Counted from the stretch's first letter, positions 26,823-35,757 are shown. The stretch: DNA of 64,000 nucleotides from Propionicicella superfundia DSM 22317 (GCF_000423465.1 NZ_KE384022.1:275176-339175); one strand, 5' to 3'. Notes: a model not told the origin generated them from the sequence alone. Numbers and translations: made by a program.

Positions 26823-28139
26823 TCAGTTGCGGAGGTCGTACACGCCTTCCTTCTTCACGTTCGGCAGGCCCCACGCGTCGACGGCCGCCTGCAGTTCGGG
26901 GTAGCCGCTGATGTCGCCGTAGAGGCTGCCGCCACCGAGGACGATGTCGAAGGCCTGGCGGAACGCCTTCGCTCCCGCGGCCGGGCCCATCGGGTGACCG
27001 TGGATCGCGCCACCGGCCGCGACCATGACGTCGATGCCGAAGGTCTGGATGAGCTCCTGCACGTGGCCCTGCGTGGTGCCGCCGCCCGGCATCGGCATCA
27101 TCGGCTTGATGTGGCCCCACGGGGCGAGCATCTGCAGACCGCCCTGCATGAAGACGTCCGACATGACGGGGAACTTGCCGAACGGCGTGAGGGCGATCAT
27201 CATGTCGAGCCCGCAGAGCCGCGGGATCTTCGCGCCGACGAGCGACATGCTGAGGCCGGACCACGGCGACTCGTAGGCCGCACCGGTGAAGTCGGAGTGG
27301 CCCAGGATCGGCACGTTGATGTCGGGATCCTCGGTGACGATACGGGTGGCGTCGAAGCCGAGCGGGAAGTAGTTGAGCATGAGGGCTTCGGCGCCCGCCT
27401 CGATGGCCCGCAGGGCGTTCTCACGGATCCGGTCGGGGCGATCGGTGATGTTGTAGACGAACAGGGTCTTCTCACCCTTCTCGTCGTCGGCCCGCTTCAC
27501 AGCCTCCTGGACCGCCTTGATCCGGTCGATGAGCGGGCAGAAGTCGGGGTTGCCGACCAGTTCGTCGTCCTTGATGATGTCGACGCCGCCGCGGGCTGCC
27601 TCGTAGGCGAGCTTCGCCGTCTCCTGCGGGTCGAGGCCGATGCACGGCTTGATCATGTTGTTGAGCAGCGGCCGGTCGTGGACGTTGAGCAGGTCGCGGA
27701 GGCCGGGGACGCCGAACTTGGGGCCCTTGAACTGCTTGGTGAAGGACTCGGGGAACTCCAGGTCGAGCAGCTTCAGCTTGCCGGACGACGCGATGTTGCC
27801 GATGACGGTCGACAGCATCATCGTGATCTGCGGCCCGAAGTTCTTCCACGGGTAGGCGATGCGGATGATGAAGTGCCGCTCATCGATGTCGGAGGGCACG
27901 AAGGCCTGGTAGGCCGGGGCCTCGTAGACGCCGATCACACGGCCGATGGCCCGCTCGCGGACCTCGGGGGTCTCACCGGGAACGGTCAGCCAGGTGCCGG
28001 TGGTCTGCTCGACCGCGAGCGCGGCGCCGAACTTCACCATGTTGGTGCCGGGCCTGCCCGCCGCGTAGTACGTGGCGATGATGAACCGCTCGGGATCGAG
28101 CGTCTCGGGAAGAGGGGTGGTAATCGGATCGACGAACAT
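26823..28139 (-). CDS. RuBisCO-like protein (form IV), function unknown
   Basis: A protein of 438 residues with the RuBisCO large-chain fold. Aligning to spinach numbering from memory: E60 is kept (E44 in AVEQTTGTW), N123 (N115), K175 (K164 in MIKPCIGL), the carbamylation site K201 with D203/E204 (K190-D191-D192-E193) and loop-6 K334 (K322 in RLCGLDMMIALTPFGKF). K177 is Cys, R295 is Ser, H327 is Ile and S379 is Ala, so RuBP carboxylation is unlikely. Known RLPs act as enolases or isomerases in methionine salvage, or as decarboxylase/transcarboxylase enzymes on apionate-type sugar acids. It stands alone, with no kinase, isomerase or small subunit nearby. Three operator-like sites lie upstream. 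Confidence 0.9.
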   Translation of the reverse strand: MFVDPITTPLPETLDPERFIIATYYAAGRPGTNMVKFGAALAVEQTTGTWLTVPGETPEVRERAIGRVIGVYEAPAYQAFVPSDIDERHFIIRIAYPWKNFGPQITMMLSTVIGNIASSGKLKLLDLEFPESFTKQFKGPKFGVPGLRDLLNVHDRPLLNNMIKPCIGLDPQETAKLAYEAARGGVDIIKDDELVGNPDFCPLIDRIKAVQEAVKRADDEKGEKTLFVYNITDRPDRIRENALRAIEAGAEALMLNYFPLGFDATRIVTEDPDINVPILGHSDFTGAAYESPWSGLSMSLVGAKIPRLCGLDMMIALTPFGKFPVMSDVFMQGGLQMLAPWGHIKPMMPMPGGGTTQGHVQELIQTFGIDVMVAAGGAIHGHPMGPAAGAKAFRQAFDIVLGGGSLYGDISGYPELQAAVDAWGLPNVKKEGVYDLRN

Positions 28140-28210
28140 GAAGACCGCCTCACTGAGGTCGAAGTGTCAGGAACGATCTCAGGATAGGAATTCGCACGAA
28201 CCCGAAGAAA

Positions 28211-28230
28211 TATGGAAAGTTCTTTCAATA
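28211..28230. promoter_or_regulatory. Operator-like palindrome 1 upstream of the RLP gene
   Basis: TATGGAAA-GTTC-TTTCAATA, an imperfect inverted repeat (half-site TATTGAAA), 72 bp upstream of the RLP ATG. It stands out as AT-rich in a GC-rich region. On the minus strand, TTGAAA in the palindrome could also serve as a -35 box. Confidence 0.6.
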
Positions 28231-28240
28231 GCCGTTCTCC

Positions 28241-28260
28241 TATGGAAAATAGTTTCAATA
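28241..28260. promoter_or_regulatory. Operator-like palindrome 2 upstream of the RLP gene
   Basis: TATGGAAA-ATAG-TTTCAATA, identical to site 1 in both half-sites and exactly 30 bp from it. Confidence 0.6.
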
Positions 28261-28271
28261 GGGCATCGGCC

Positions 28272-28291
28272 TATCAAAAGTATTTTCAATA
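28272..28291. promoter_or_regulatory. Operator-like palindrome 3 upstream of the RLP gene
   Basis: TATCAAAA-GTAT-TTTCAATA, with one conserved half-site and one diverged, 31 bp from site 2. The spacing of about three helical turns puts all three sites on one DNA face. Confidence 0.55.
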
Positions 28292-28656
28292 GCGCATTCG
28301 TGCAGGGCTGGGCGCGGCCGGCGGTCGGGCTCCCAGCCGAGCCGACGCGCAGACACGGCAGGCGCGCACAGACACGGCAGGCGCGCGCCCGGACAGTGGC
28401 CGCGGGAGACGAATCCGTTCACCCGCGCGTCGGGAAAACCGGGTACGGACGTCACCGTCGCGCCGACGGCGCCTGCGCCCCGCCCGGCGAGACGGCCCGG
28501 ATGCGTGGATCCCTTCCAGGAAAGGCCGATGTCCAGTGAATTGCTGACAGCCGCATCCTGGCTTCCGCGCCCTCGACAGGCATGGATCGCGGTATCGTCC
28601 TATTCGGGTTCCATCCTCTGATGTCGACATCATCCCCCCGATGCCGACCCCGGAGT
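28292..28656. other. Non-coding stretch upstream of the RLP operators
   Basis: No convincing gene on either strand. It holds the 19-bp direct repeat at 28350-28387 and otherwise ordinary GC-rich sequence. Confidence 0.5.
28350..28387. repeat. 19-bp direct repeat, two copies
   Basis: CAGACACGGCAGGCGCGC occurs twice back to back (28350-28368 and 28369-28387), about 60 bp beyond the third RLP operator. Function unknown. Confidence 0.7.
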
Positions 28657-28693
28657 GGCTCCCGTGCCGTTCCCCCCGGACGGCACGGGAGCC
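28657..28693 (-). terminator. Terminator of the sortase/surface-protein operon
   Basis: GGCTCCCGTGCCGT pairs perfectly with ACGGCACGGGAGCC around a 9-nt loop, 110 bp after the sortase stop. It would also insulate the RLP promoter from leftward read-through. Confidence 0.7.
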
Positions 28694-28802
28694 TTACCCC
28701 CGGCCGCCGCGGACACCCGACTCAGATCTCTGCTCTGTCCACGCAGGAGCACCTGCGTGAGGAACCGACGCACAATCGATGGCCCCGCCCCGGAGGCCGG
28801 CG

Positions 28803-29483
28803 TCATGTCGGCCACTCGGTCGGTGTGAGTTCCACGATGACGTTGTCGCGGTAGCGGCCGTCGATCACCGGTCCGCCGCAGGTCACGATCACGGCGCGAA
28901 GCGGACCGCTGTCGGTGAAGATGTCCTGCGGGAGTTCCGCCTTGGTCGTCAAGCGCACCGCTTCGACCTTCCAGGCGGTGAGCGTGCCGTCGCCGCAGGT
29001 CATGAACACCGCCGCGTTGGGCCCGATGTCGCTCAGCGGCCACAGGGCGCCGTAGACGCCCTTGGAGGAGACGTGCCCTGCGACGAGCACCGTGCCCGCG
29101 CCGGCGCACACGTCCGCGCCCTCGTCGTAGACGGTGACCCGGCTCGGATCCGCGGGAATGGTCAGCTCCCTCCCGGTGCCGCTGCCGATCACCGCGCCCG
29201 GCGTCAACGGCGCCTCCACCCCCAGGGACGGGATCAGCAGTCGACCCGCTCCGAGCTCGGCGGGGCGCGATGTCGTCCCGTCCGGGTCGCTGGTTCCGAC
29301 GACCGGTCCGGGGTCGGCGGTGAACGGCACGGGCACGGGGGCGTCCTGCGACTCCGGCACGAAGGCCCGGAACGTCAGCCACCCACCGGCCGCGACCAGC
29401 ACGACGATGATTGCGCCGATGGCGGCGTCGATCAGGCGGCGGCGCCTGCGGCTGCCGCCTCCCGTCCGTGCGGATGCTGTCAC
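28803..29483 (-). CDS. Class F sortase
   Basis: A membrane-anchored transpeptidase of about 226 residues. One N-terminal helix (LIDAAIGAIIVVLVAAGGWL) follows an Arg-rich start. The catalytic His is in VLVAGHVSSKGVYGAL, the Cys in VIVTCGG and the Arg in YRDNVIVELTP, the class F pattern. GTG at 29483 has GAAAGG upstream; an in-frame GTG at 29555 would add 24 residues. It lies just downstream of the large DUF11 surface protein on the same strand, which is presumably its substrate or partner, though that protein lacks LPxTG. Confidence 0.85.
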   Translation of the reverse strand: MTASARTGGGSRRRRRLIDAAIGAIIVVLVAAGGWLTFRAFVPESQDAPVPVPFTADPGPVVGTSDPDGTTSRPAELGAGRLLIPSLGVEAPLTPGAVIGSGTGRELTIPADPSRVTVYDEGADVCAGAGTVLVAGHVSSKGVYGALWPLSDIGPNAAVFMTCGDGTLTAWKVEAVRLTTKAELPQDIFTDSGPLRAVIVTCGGPVIDGRYRDNVIVELTPTEWPT

Positions 29484-29614
29484 GGGGGCCTTTCGATAGT
29501 CGTCGAGTGGAGGATCCTGCCTGTCTTCTCTCCGGAACCGCCACGGCAGCGGCACCGCGATGATCGCGATGCCGCTGCCTGGCGTGGCCTCAGCGAGAGG
29601 CCGGGTTCAGCCGA

Positions 29615-32600
29615 TCAGTCGTCCGTCGGCGTGGTCCCACCCGGGCTCTGGCTCACCGCCGTACGCATCCCCCATCGCCGGTAGCCGATTCCGCCGGCGG
29701 CGAGGAGAAGTGCGATCCCGAGGCCACCGACCCACCACGGAATCGTGGTTCCGGGGATGCCGGTGTCGATCCCGATGCTCGGAGGCGCCGGGTTCTGCGG
29801 CTCCGGGGAGGTCCCCGGGGTGCTCGGAGGCTCCGTGCCCGGTGTGCTCGGAGGCACCGGGTCGGTCGTCACGGTCTCGTCATCGGTATCGGTCACCGGC
29901 TCACCCGACGGCGGATTCCCCGTCACCGTGGCCGTGTTCAACACCTCACCAGCCGTCACATCAGCATCGGTGATCGTATAGGTCGCCGTCGCCGACACAG
30001 ACTGCCCCGGCTCCAACACACCATCAGCCCCCGGCCACGACCCATAGGTCAACGCCGACAACCCCGGCAACGGATCCGTGATCGACACACCCGTCAACGT
30101 CACATTCCCGGTATTCGTCGCCGTGAACGTATACGTCACCACATCACCAGCAACCAGACCCGACGTCCGATCCGCCGCCTTCACCAAGGAAATCCCCGGC
30201 ACCGGATCCGGACCCGGATCCGTCGTCGTCACGGTCTCGTCATCGGTATCGGTCACCGGCTCACCCGACGGCGGATTCCCCGTCACCGTGGCCGTGTTCA
30301 ACACCTCACCAGCCGTCACATCAGCATCGGTGATCGTATAGGTCGCCGTCGCCGACACAGACTGCCCCGGCTCCAACACACCATCAGCCCCCGGCCACGA
30401 CCCATAGGTCAACGCCGACAACCCCGGCAACGGATCCGTGATCGACACACCCGTCAACGTCACATTCCCGGTATTCGTCGCCGTGAACGTATACGTCACC
30501 ACATCACCAGCAACCAGACCCGACGTCCGATCCGCCGCCTTCACCAAGGAAATCCCCGGCACCGGATCCTCCGGTGCAGGCTCTGCTGTCGCGGAGGTCG
30601 TCGTGACCAGCCGGGTCCCCTCGGCGCGCGCCACGGCGCTGTTCGCCAGGAGATCTCCCTGCTGCAGGCCGTCCGGCGTGTAGTGGATGATCGCGGCGAG
30701 CGTGCCGCCGGCGGGCACCGGGCCGATCACGCGGATCGCGGTGGCGTCCGCCGTGAAGGTCGTGGTCCAGCCGACGGTGTTCCCGGTGGTCGTGCCGGCC
30801 GCGCCGTTCGACGGGTCGGCCGGGTCGAGATTGATCGATCCCGGGGACGCCGTCGTGTAGTACACGGTGGATCCGGACGCGTTCACGCTGGTGAGCGCGT
30901 AGTCCGCGCCCGCGGACAGGGTGGTTCCCCGACCGTCGCCGTTGTAGGGCAGCAGGTCGATGACGTCGACATAGTTCTGGTCCGCCGGGAAGTCGGAGTC
31001 AACCGTCAAGGACCAGGACGCCGGCTCGCCATTGACGAGCTCATCCGGACTGGACGTCTTCGTGACGCTCGTCAACCCGCTGAGAACCGTGTACACCATC
31101 GCGGTCGCGGGATCGCTCGACACGTCGTTCACGGTTGCCACCGCGGTGTTGGTGAACGTCTCGTTCAGCGGAGCATCCGCGGGCACCTCGGCGGTGTAGC
31201 TCAGGGTCTGCGCCGAGTTCACGGGCACATCGTTGAGCGTCCACACGAGCTGCTGGCGACCGTCGCCCAAGGTCGTGATCGCCGGTTCGGACGGAGCAGA
31301 GCCCGCCTCGTAGGTGAAGCCCGCCGGCAGGATGTCCGTGAGCGTGTAGGCGGACACCGGCGTGCTGCCGCTGGAGGTCGCCTGGTAGGTCAGCGTGTAG
31401 TTCGCCTCGCCTCCCGGGACGACACCCGCACGGTCGACGGACTTCTCAATCTCCGGCTGGACGTCGGAGATGTAGAGAACGTCGCGGTGAACATCGGCGT
31501 AGGCATATCGAGCTCCGTCGAGAGCGGTGCCCGCGGCGGAGACGTCACTGGCGACGTTGGTCCGCGACCCCGCGCACCACCGGTTGTTCGTCGCCTCGGT
31601 CAGCAGCGGGAACGGCTGCTCCTTCGCGACACCGGTCGCGCACGGAACCCCGAAGAAGAAGTACGAGGGGCTCGGCACACCGGTCGGGTTCGTGCTTCCC
31701 CGCCCGAGGTAGGCGCTGACCGCCCAGACGTCCTGGCCGGACGGAGCGTCGTCCTTGATCCGCTGGTCGACCTCAAGCATCAAGAGGTCGTCCTGGTACG
31801 GGTTATTCGTCGTGGTGTTGTTCGTGGGAGTCATGTTGAACGTGACCCGCACCGCGCCGATCGTCGACAGGTCGGCAGGCTTCGTGGCCGTCCAGCCCGC
31901 CGTCCCCGCGCAGGTGAACGAGTTCGGGTCTGCGACGCTGCCGATGTAGTAGCGAGTCACCGCGCCGCTGGGCGTGAACACGGTGCCCTCACGCGTCATG
32001 CGGTGATCGACGTAGGTCGCGTAGGCGGTGTCGATCACCTGGCAGTAGCCCGTATCGCTCCAGTTCCTGGTCTGAGCCGGAAGCTGCCGGTCGAAGTCCC
32101 AGCCCACGATGGAGCGGACCTGCTGGCCCGGGGAGACCGTGTACTCGCCCGTCCACGCACCCGCCGTCGACGTGAGCCACTGGCCGTACGCCATTCCTCG
32201 TTGCCACATCGTGGTGGAGCTGTTGTTCGTCGGGTCGTCGAACGCCGTCGCGCCGCTCGCTGCGACGTAGGTGGGGGCGTCTGCCTTCAACTGCACCTGG
32301 TTTCCGGCCGCCGTGGTCGCGAGCCGGAGCCGGATCTCGCCCGCGGCGATCGCCGCGTAGCCGGAGGGAATCGCTGCACCGGTCGAGTCAAGGGTGACAC
32401 CAGAGGTGTAGTCGAGCCCGGTGAGTGTGAGCTGGTACTGCCCGCCACCGAGGGAGGTCAGGGTGCAGCCTGGGAAGTCGGTGGTCTGATCTGCCGGGGT
32501 CGAGCCGGAGCCGGACCACGGGTGTCCGCTGACCGCGCCACCGCTGTCGAAGGCCACGCACGAGGTCGCGGTGATGCTCGCGTCAAGGCTGTTCGTGGCG

Positions 32601-33442
32601 TCCAGCGTGTACGTCACGCTGGAGGGGCCCGTCGCCCCGCCGATCAGATGGCGCACGCTCCACTGGAAGCGGACATCGTTGTAGCTGCTTCCCGCAACGA
32701 CAGTGCCATTGTTCTGGTCGAGCACGAAGTCCATGCCGAAGCCCTGCGTGACCGAGCGCGTCAGCTCCTTGGTCAGGCCGTTGTAGCTGGCCGTGAGCTT
32801 CAGGTTGTCGGTCCCGATCGGCGTGGTCGCCTCGACCGGCGTGACCACGGAGATCGCGCTGCCCTGAGCCAGGTCACCGAGGTTGCAGGTGAGCGTGGTG
32901 CCGTCGCTGGAGATCGCCGACGCCGGGGTCACATCGGTCCGGCACACGTCCGGGACAGAGGTGAAGACACCGTTCTCGACGGTGAACGTCGCGGTGACGT
33001 CCTCGACCGTCCCGTTGCCGGGTGTGGCCGAGTCGTCGTTGATGTTCAGATACCACTCGGCGAGAGCGATGTCCCCCACCGCCACCGACTCCGCGGTTCC
33101 CGAGACCCAGTCGCCCTCGAGTTCGTAGACCGGCGCGGCCGCCACCGGCTGGACGGACAGGAGCCCGAGCACCAGCCCGAGCGTCACGACCGCCGAGGTG
33201 ATGCCCATGGCCTTGCGCTTCGTCGTCGCGCGTCGCGGAGCCGTCAGCCTTGCCGCGAAGCGACCGACCGCCCCGCGAACACCGCTCAGCATGCTCCCCG
33301 CCACCCGCCTGGGCGCCTCTGCTGCCTCCGGAGTGCCTCGTGTCGGCACCACCGCGTCACGAACACTCCGCCACCAACGGCGGATACCCCCGGCTGGGCC
33401 GGGCCTAGCCCGCGATGCCCCGGACTTCTCCTCGCTGAACAT
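29615..33442 (-). CDS. Large DUF11-type repeat surface protein
   Basis: A secreted or anchored protein of 1275 residues. A long basic N-terminus (residues 1-75) precedes a signal-like helix [20 protein letters not shown] ending AAA. The body is a large beta-rich, Thr/Asn-rich region, then isopeptide/DUF11-like domains ([39 protein letters not shown]). Two identical modules begin [20 protein letters not shown] at about residues 958-1192. A Pro/Thr spacer, one helix ([19 protein letters not shown]) and a polar tail end the chain. No LPxTG precedes the helix ([10 protein letters not shown] instead). ATG at 33442 follows AGGAAGG. Probably co-transcribed with the sortase. Confidence 0.82.
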   Translation of the reverse strand: MFSEEKSGASRARPGPAGGIRRWWRSVRDAVVPTRGTPEAAEAPRRVAGSMLSGVRGAVGRFAARLTAPRRATTKRKAMGITSAVVTLGLVLGLLSVQPVAAAPVYELEGDWVSGTAESVAVGDIALAEWYLNINDDSATPGNGTVEDVTATFTVENGVFTSVPDVCRTDVTPASAISSDGTTLTCNLGDLAQGSAISVVTPVEATTPIGTDNLKLTASYNGLTKELTRSVTQGFGMDFVLDQNNGTVVAGSSYNDVRFQWSVRHLIGGATGPSSVTYTLDATNSLDASITATSCVAFDSGGAVSGHPWSGSGSTPADQTTDFPGCTLTSLGGGQYQLTLTGLDYTSGVTLDSTGAAIPSGYAAIAAGEIRLRLATTAAGNQVQLKADAPTYVAASGATAFDDPTNNSSTTMWQRGMAYGQWLTSTAGAWTGEYTVSPGQQVRSIVGWDFDRQLPAQTRNWSDTGYCQVIDTAYATYVDHRMTREGTVFTPSGAVTRYYIGSVADPNSFTCAGTAGWTATKPADLSTIGAVRVTFNMTPTNNTTTNNPYQDDLLMLEVDQRIKDDAPSGQDVWAVSAYLGRGSTNPTGVPSPSYFFFGVPCATGVAKEQPFPLLTEATNNRWCAGSRTNVASDVSAAGTALDGARYAYADVHRDVLYISDVQPEIEKSVDRAGVVPGGEANYTLTYQATSSGSTPVSAYTLTDILPAGFTYEAGSAPSEPAITTLGDGRQQLVWTLNDVPVNSAQTLSYTAEVPADAPLNETFTNTAVATVNDVSSDPATAMVYTVLSGLTSVTKTSSPDELVNGEPASWSLTVDSDFPADQNYVDVIDLLPYNGDGRGTTLSAGADYALTSVNASGSTVYYTTASPGSINLDPADPSNGAAGTTTGNTVGWTTTFTADATAIRVIGPVPAGGTLAAIIHYTPDGLQQGDLLANSAVARAEGTRLVTTTSATAEPAPEDPVPGISLVKAADRTSGLVAGDVVTYTFTATNTGNVTLTGVSITDPLPGLSALTYGSWPGADGVLEPGQSVSATATYTITDADVTAGEVLNTATVTGNPPSGEPVTDTDDETVTTTDPGPDPVPGISLVKAADRTSGLVAGDVVTYTFTATNTGNVTLTGVSITDPLPGLSALTYGSWPGADGVLEPGQSVSATATYTITDADVTAGEVLNTATVTGNPPSGEPVTDTDDETVTTDPVPPSTPGTEPPSTPGTSPEPQNPAPPSIGIDTGIPGTTIPWWVGGLGIALLLAAGGIGYRRWGMRTAVSQSPGGTTPTDD
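29865..30209. repeat. 360-bp-period internal repeat, copy A
   Basis: 345 bp identical base for base to copy B, exactly 360 bp apart, inside the DUF11-type gene. It encodes one 115-residue domain. Confidence 0.97.
30225..30569. repeat. 360-bp-period internal repeat, copy B
   Basis: Perfect copy of 29865-30209 including third codon positions. Identity ends at 30569 where the flanks differ, and only a 15-bp linker separates the copies. Confidence 0.97.
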
Positions 33443-34160
33443 GGACGCACCTTCCTGATCCCGGATATCTCGCGCGGCGGCATCGGAAAGACTCTCGCCC
33501 CCATGCCCACGCGATCCCTTCTGCGTCGCGACACGCGACCCAATCGCCGTCATGCTCGCAGTGCCCATGAATCCCGCACAAACCACACATCAACGGCGAT
33601 CAACGGGGTGCGGTCGGGCTTGACCAGAATCAAGAGGTATGTCCGATGGGCGAAACTACCTGACCGCCCATGACAATTACTTTCACCGCAAAACGAAGCC
33701 CGAAGAACCGGTCTCCACAGGGATCAGAGCCGGAGCTCCGCTCTTGCCACTGGCCGGCGGCCAGTTACCGTGGCGGATACCTTTCACCCGCTGGCGCCAC
33801 CGGGGACACCGTCGAAACCGTTCCGGCACGAACTCCTGCTACAACACCTCGGGTCGCTTCATATCGGGGCCCGGATCAGGCCGCGCCAATTCGAAAGCTC
33901 CGCCGGAGAGTCCGGTTTCTCGTCATCATCGACACGGAAGACAAACACGCCCAGGCCTGAGGTCTGCGCGGCGGAGTCTCGCACCGGCACATGGTTGCGA
34001 ACCAAAATGGGGGAGGTCCAGAGTATCCAGACGACCGAAAATAGGGGAGGTTCGAAGCACCACAGCGAACCAAAACAGGGAGGCGATGCACGCAGTCGTC
34101 GCCAGACGCGATACAGGCCGAGCCCGGTCAGCCAGGCCCCGCCGTCGACACCGAGACGCG
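33443..34160. other. Long non-coding region between surface operon and tRNA-Ala
   Basis: About 700 bp without a credible gene. It must hold the surface-operon promoter. A hairpin ATGGGCG/CGCCCAT lies at 33646-33671. From 33997 it carries a three-copy motif with a 34-bp period. Open frames here are Arg/Pro-rich, and one runs through the tRNA. Confidence 0.5.
33997..34085. repeat. Three direct repeats with exact 34-bp period
   Basis: GCGAACCAAAATGGGGGAGG (33997), ACGACCGAAAATAGGGGAGG (34031) and GCGAACCAAAACAGGGAGG (34065) share a core of about 20 bp. Linkers of 14 bp are unrelated. It is too short for a CRISPR array; a protein-binding array is more likely. Confidence 0.65.
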
Positions 34161-34193
34161 AAGAAGGGGCGGTCCAGATGGACCGCCCCTCTT
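34161..34193 (-). terminator. Terminator downstream of tRNA-Ala
   Basis: AAGAAGGGGCGGTCC pairs with GGACCGCCCCTCTT around AGAT, followed on the minus strand by TTCGCG. It lies about 70 bp past the tRNA 3' end. Confidence 0.75.
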
Positions 34194-34219
34194 CTGTGAC
34201 AACCTCGTGGGCTTCGTGC

Positions 34220-34243
34220 CTGGGCCGCCTTTCGGCGGTCCAG
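34220..34243 (-). terminator. Hairpin directly downstream of tRNA-Ala
   Basis: CTGGGCCGCC pairs with GGCGGTCCAG around TTTC. It could assist tRNA termination or 3'-end processing. Confidence 0.5.
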
Positions 34244-34262
34244 GGTTCTACTAAGCCCTCCA

Positions 34263-34338
34263 TGGTGGAGCTAACGGGATTCGAACCCGTGGCCTCTTCC
34301 ATGCCATGGAAGCGCGCTACCAACTGCGCCATAGCCCC
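34263..34338 (-). tRNA. tRNA-Ala(GGC)
   Basis: A complete 76-nt cloverleaf on the minus strand with encoded CCA. The acceptor stem is GGGGCUA/UAGCUCC with G3-U70, the alanine identity pair. The anticodon stem CUUCC/GGAAG encloses AUGGCAU, giving anticodon GGC. The T-loop is GUUCGAAUC. The IS element begins about 55 bp from its 5' end. I saw no second copy of the tRNA 3' end nearby that would mark an integrated island. Confidence 0.96.
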
Positions 34339-34392
34339 GAACGAACTTGATCGAGTTTAGCGGATCTTCGCGGGCAACGCGAAACGACGAGT

Positions 34393-34437
34393 TGACTCGT
34401 CGTGAATGCCCGCGTGGTTGGGGTCGTTGACTCATCT
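34393..34437 (+). repeat. Left terminal inverted repeat of the IS
   Basis: TGACTC at 34393-34398 and the ATGCCCGCGTGG core from 34406 match the right end in inverse order with a few mismatches. A palindrome GACGAGTTGACTCGTC (34386-34401) straddles the outer edge. Confidence 0.7.
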
Positions 34438-34467
34438 GAAGGTGCCCGCGTGGGTCAGGCTGCGTGG

Positions 34468-35748
34468 ATGGGGTTGACGATGAGGCAGCGGAAGGCCGTG
34501 CTGGCCAGCCAGGTGAAGGCGTGGGGGAAGGCGACCAAGCAGGAGAAGTCGGTGATCCTGGATCATCTGGTCGCGGTCAATGGCTGGCATCGTGATCATG
34601 CCCGCAAGATGATGCGGGCTGCGGTCGCCGGTCAGGACGTGAACCGGCCCCGCAAGGCCCGCGTGCCGGTGTTCCGCTACGGCCCTGAGGTGATCGACGC
34701 GCTGGTGATGTGCTGGGCGGTGCTGGACGGGCCGTCCGGAAAGATCCTGCGGCCGGCGCTGCCGGCTCTGGTCGCGAGCCTGGTCGCCTGCGGCGAGCTG
34801 GACGCGTCGCCACAGGTCATCGACGGGCTGCTGGCGATGTCCGCGGCCACGATCGACCGCAGATTGCGGCCCTACCGGATCGGGCTGGTCGGCGACCTCA
34901 AGGGCAGATCGCTGACCCGGCCCGGGTCGCTGTTGAAGTCGTCGATTCCGTTGAAGACCTGGCACGAGTGGGACGACACCCTGCCCGGGTTCATCGAGAT
35001 CGACCTGGTCGGCCACGACGGCGGCGACAACAACGGCGCGTTCCACTACAGCCTGGACGCCGTCGACGTGGCGACCGGCTGGACCGAGACCATCACCGTG
35101 AGGTCGAAAGGCGAACGCGTTGTCGCGACCGCGCTGGAACAACTCGTGCTGCGGTTCCCCTTCGCCGTCCTGGGCATCCACTCCGACAACGGCAGCGAGT
35201 TCATCAACCACCACCTGCTGCGCTGGTGCACCCTGCGCGAGATCACGTTCACCCGTGGCCGGCCGAACCACTCCAACGACCAGGCCCACATCGAGCAGAA
35301 GAACTGGACCCGCGTCCGCCGCAACGTCGGCTACTACCGCTACGACACCGCCCGGAAACTCGACCTGACCAACCAGCTGTGGCCGATCACCGCCGAGCTG
35401 ACCAACCTGTTCACCCCGCAACAGAAACTCGTCTCCAAGACCCGCGTCGGCGCCAAGGTCACCAAGAGACACGACACCGCGACCACCCCGGCCGGCCGAC
35501 TCCTCCGCGACCACCCCGACATCCTCGACAACGTCGACCGGCGACTCATCCAGGAACGTCTCGCGCAGGCCAACCCCGCCCAGCTTCGCCGCGACATCGA
35601 CCTCATCCAACGCAACCTGCTCGAACTCGCCCGCCGCCGCGGCACCATCCTCAAAGCCGCCAAACGCAACCACGTCTACCTATCCAGAACCAAAATGACA
35701 CGGGCAAAACAAGACGAGTCAACGACTCAACCCAAGCGGGCATCTTGA
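34468..35748 (+). CDS. IS transposase with rve catalytic core
   Basis: About 426 residues. An N-terminal helical DNA-binding part (NGWHRDHARKMMRAAV) precedes the integrase core. The catalytic triad is Asp (codon at 35002, FIEIDLVGHD), Asp (35185, IHSDNGSEF) and Glu (35293, DQAHIEQKNW), spaced 61 and 36 codons apart, typical of DDE enzymes. It appears intact, so the element could be active. ATG at 34468 is a choice; GTG at 34402 would begin inside the terminal repeat. Confidence 0.85.
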   Translation: MGLTMRQRKAVLASQVKAWGKATKQEKSVILDHLVAVNGWHRDHARKMMRAAVAGQDVNRPRKARVPVFRYGPEVIDALVMCWAVLDGPSGKILRPALPALVASLVACGELDASPQVIDGLLAMSAATIDRRLRPYRIGLVGDLKGRSLTRPGSLLKSSIPLKTWHEWDDTLPGFIEIDLVGHDGGDNNGAFHYSLDAVDVATGWTETITVRSKGERVVATALEQLVLRFPFAVLGIHSDNGSEFINHHLLRWCTLREITFTRGRPNHSNDQAHIEQKNWTRVRRNVGYYRYDTARKLDLTNQLWPITAELTNLFTPQQKLVSKTRVGAKVTKRHDTATTPAGRLLRDHPDILDNVDRRLIQERLAQANPAQLRRDIDLIQRNLLELARRRGTILKAAKRNHVYLSRTKMTRAKQDESTTQPKRAS

Positions 35749-35757
35749 CATGAGTCA
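35712..35757 (-). repeat. Right terminal inverted repeat of the IS
   Basis: In reverse complement it reads TGACTC, eight bases, then ATGCCCGCTTGGGTTGAGTC and on to GACTCGTCT, matching the left end. The last codons and stop of the transposase lie inside it. Confidence 0.7.

Larger units (their letters stand above)
34393..35757. mobile_element. Insertion sequence with DDE (rve-type) transposase
   Basis: An element of about 1.36 kb bounded by imperfect inverted repeats: an outer TGACTC, 7-8 unrelated bases, then ATGCCCGC and a 24-bp inner part ending GTCGTTGACTCRTCT. The ends are TG...CA. No target duplication is visible, so the ends may be off by a few bases or the insertion is old. Family not fixed; an IS481-like or other rve-type group. 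Confidence 0.8.

Noticed and set aside
26823-28139. True CO2-fixing RuBisCO
   Set aside because: Several residues needed for RuBP binding and carboxylation are changed, and no phosphoribulokinase or small subunit is present.
30683-33673. A 996-codon open frame opposite the DUF11-type gene
   Set aside because: Arg/Val/Gly-rich antisense shadow with no domain; the minus-strand gene has signal peptide, repeats and a Shine-Dalgarno.
33997-34085. Possible CRISPR array
   Set aside because: Only three degenerate repeats of about 20 bp with 14-bp linkers and no cas genes.
33770-34360. A protein ending TGFEPVASSMPWKRATNC and following
   Set aside because: This is the well-known false translation across tRNA-Ala.
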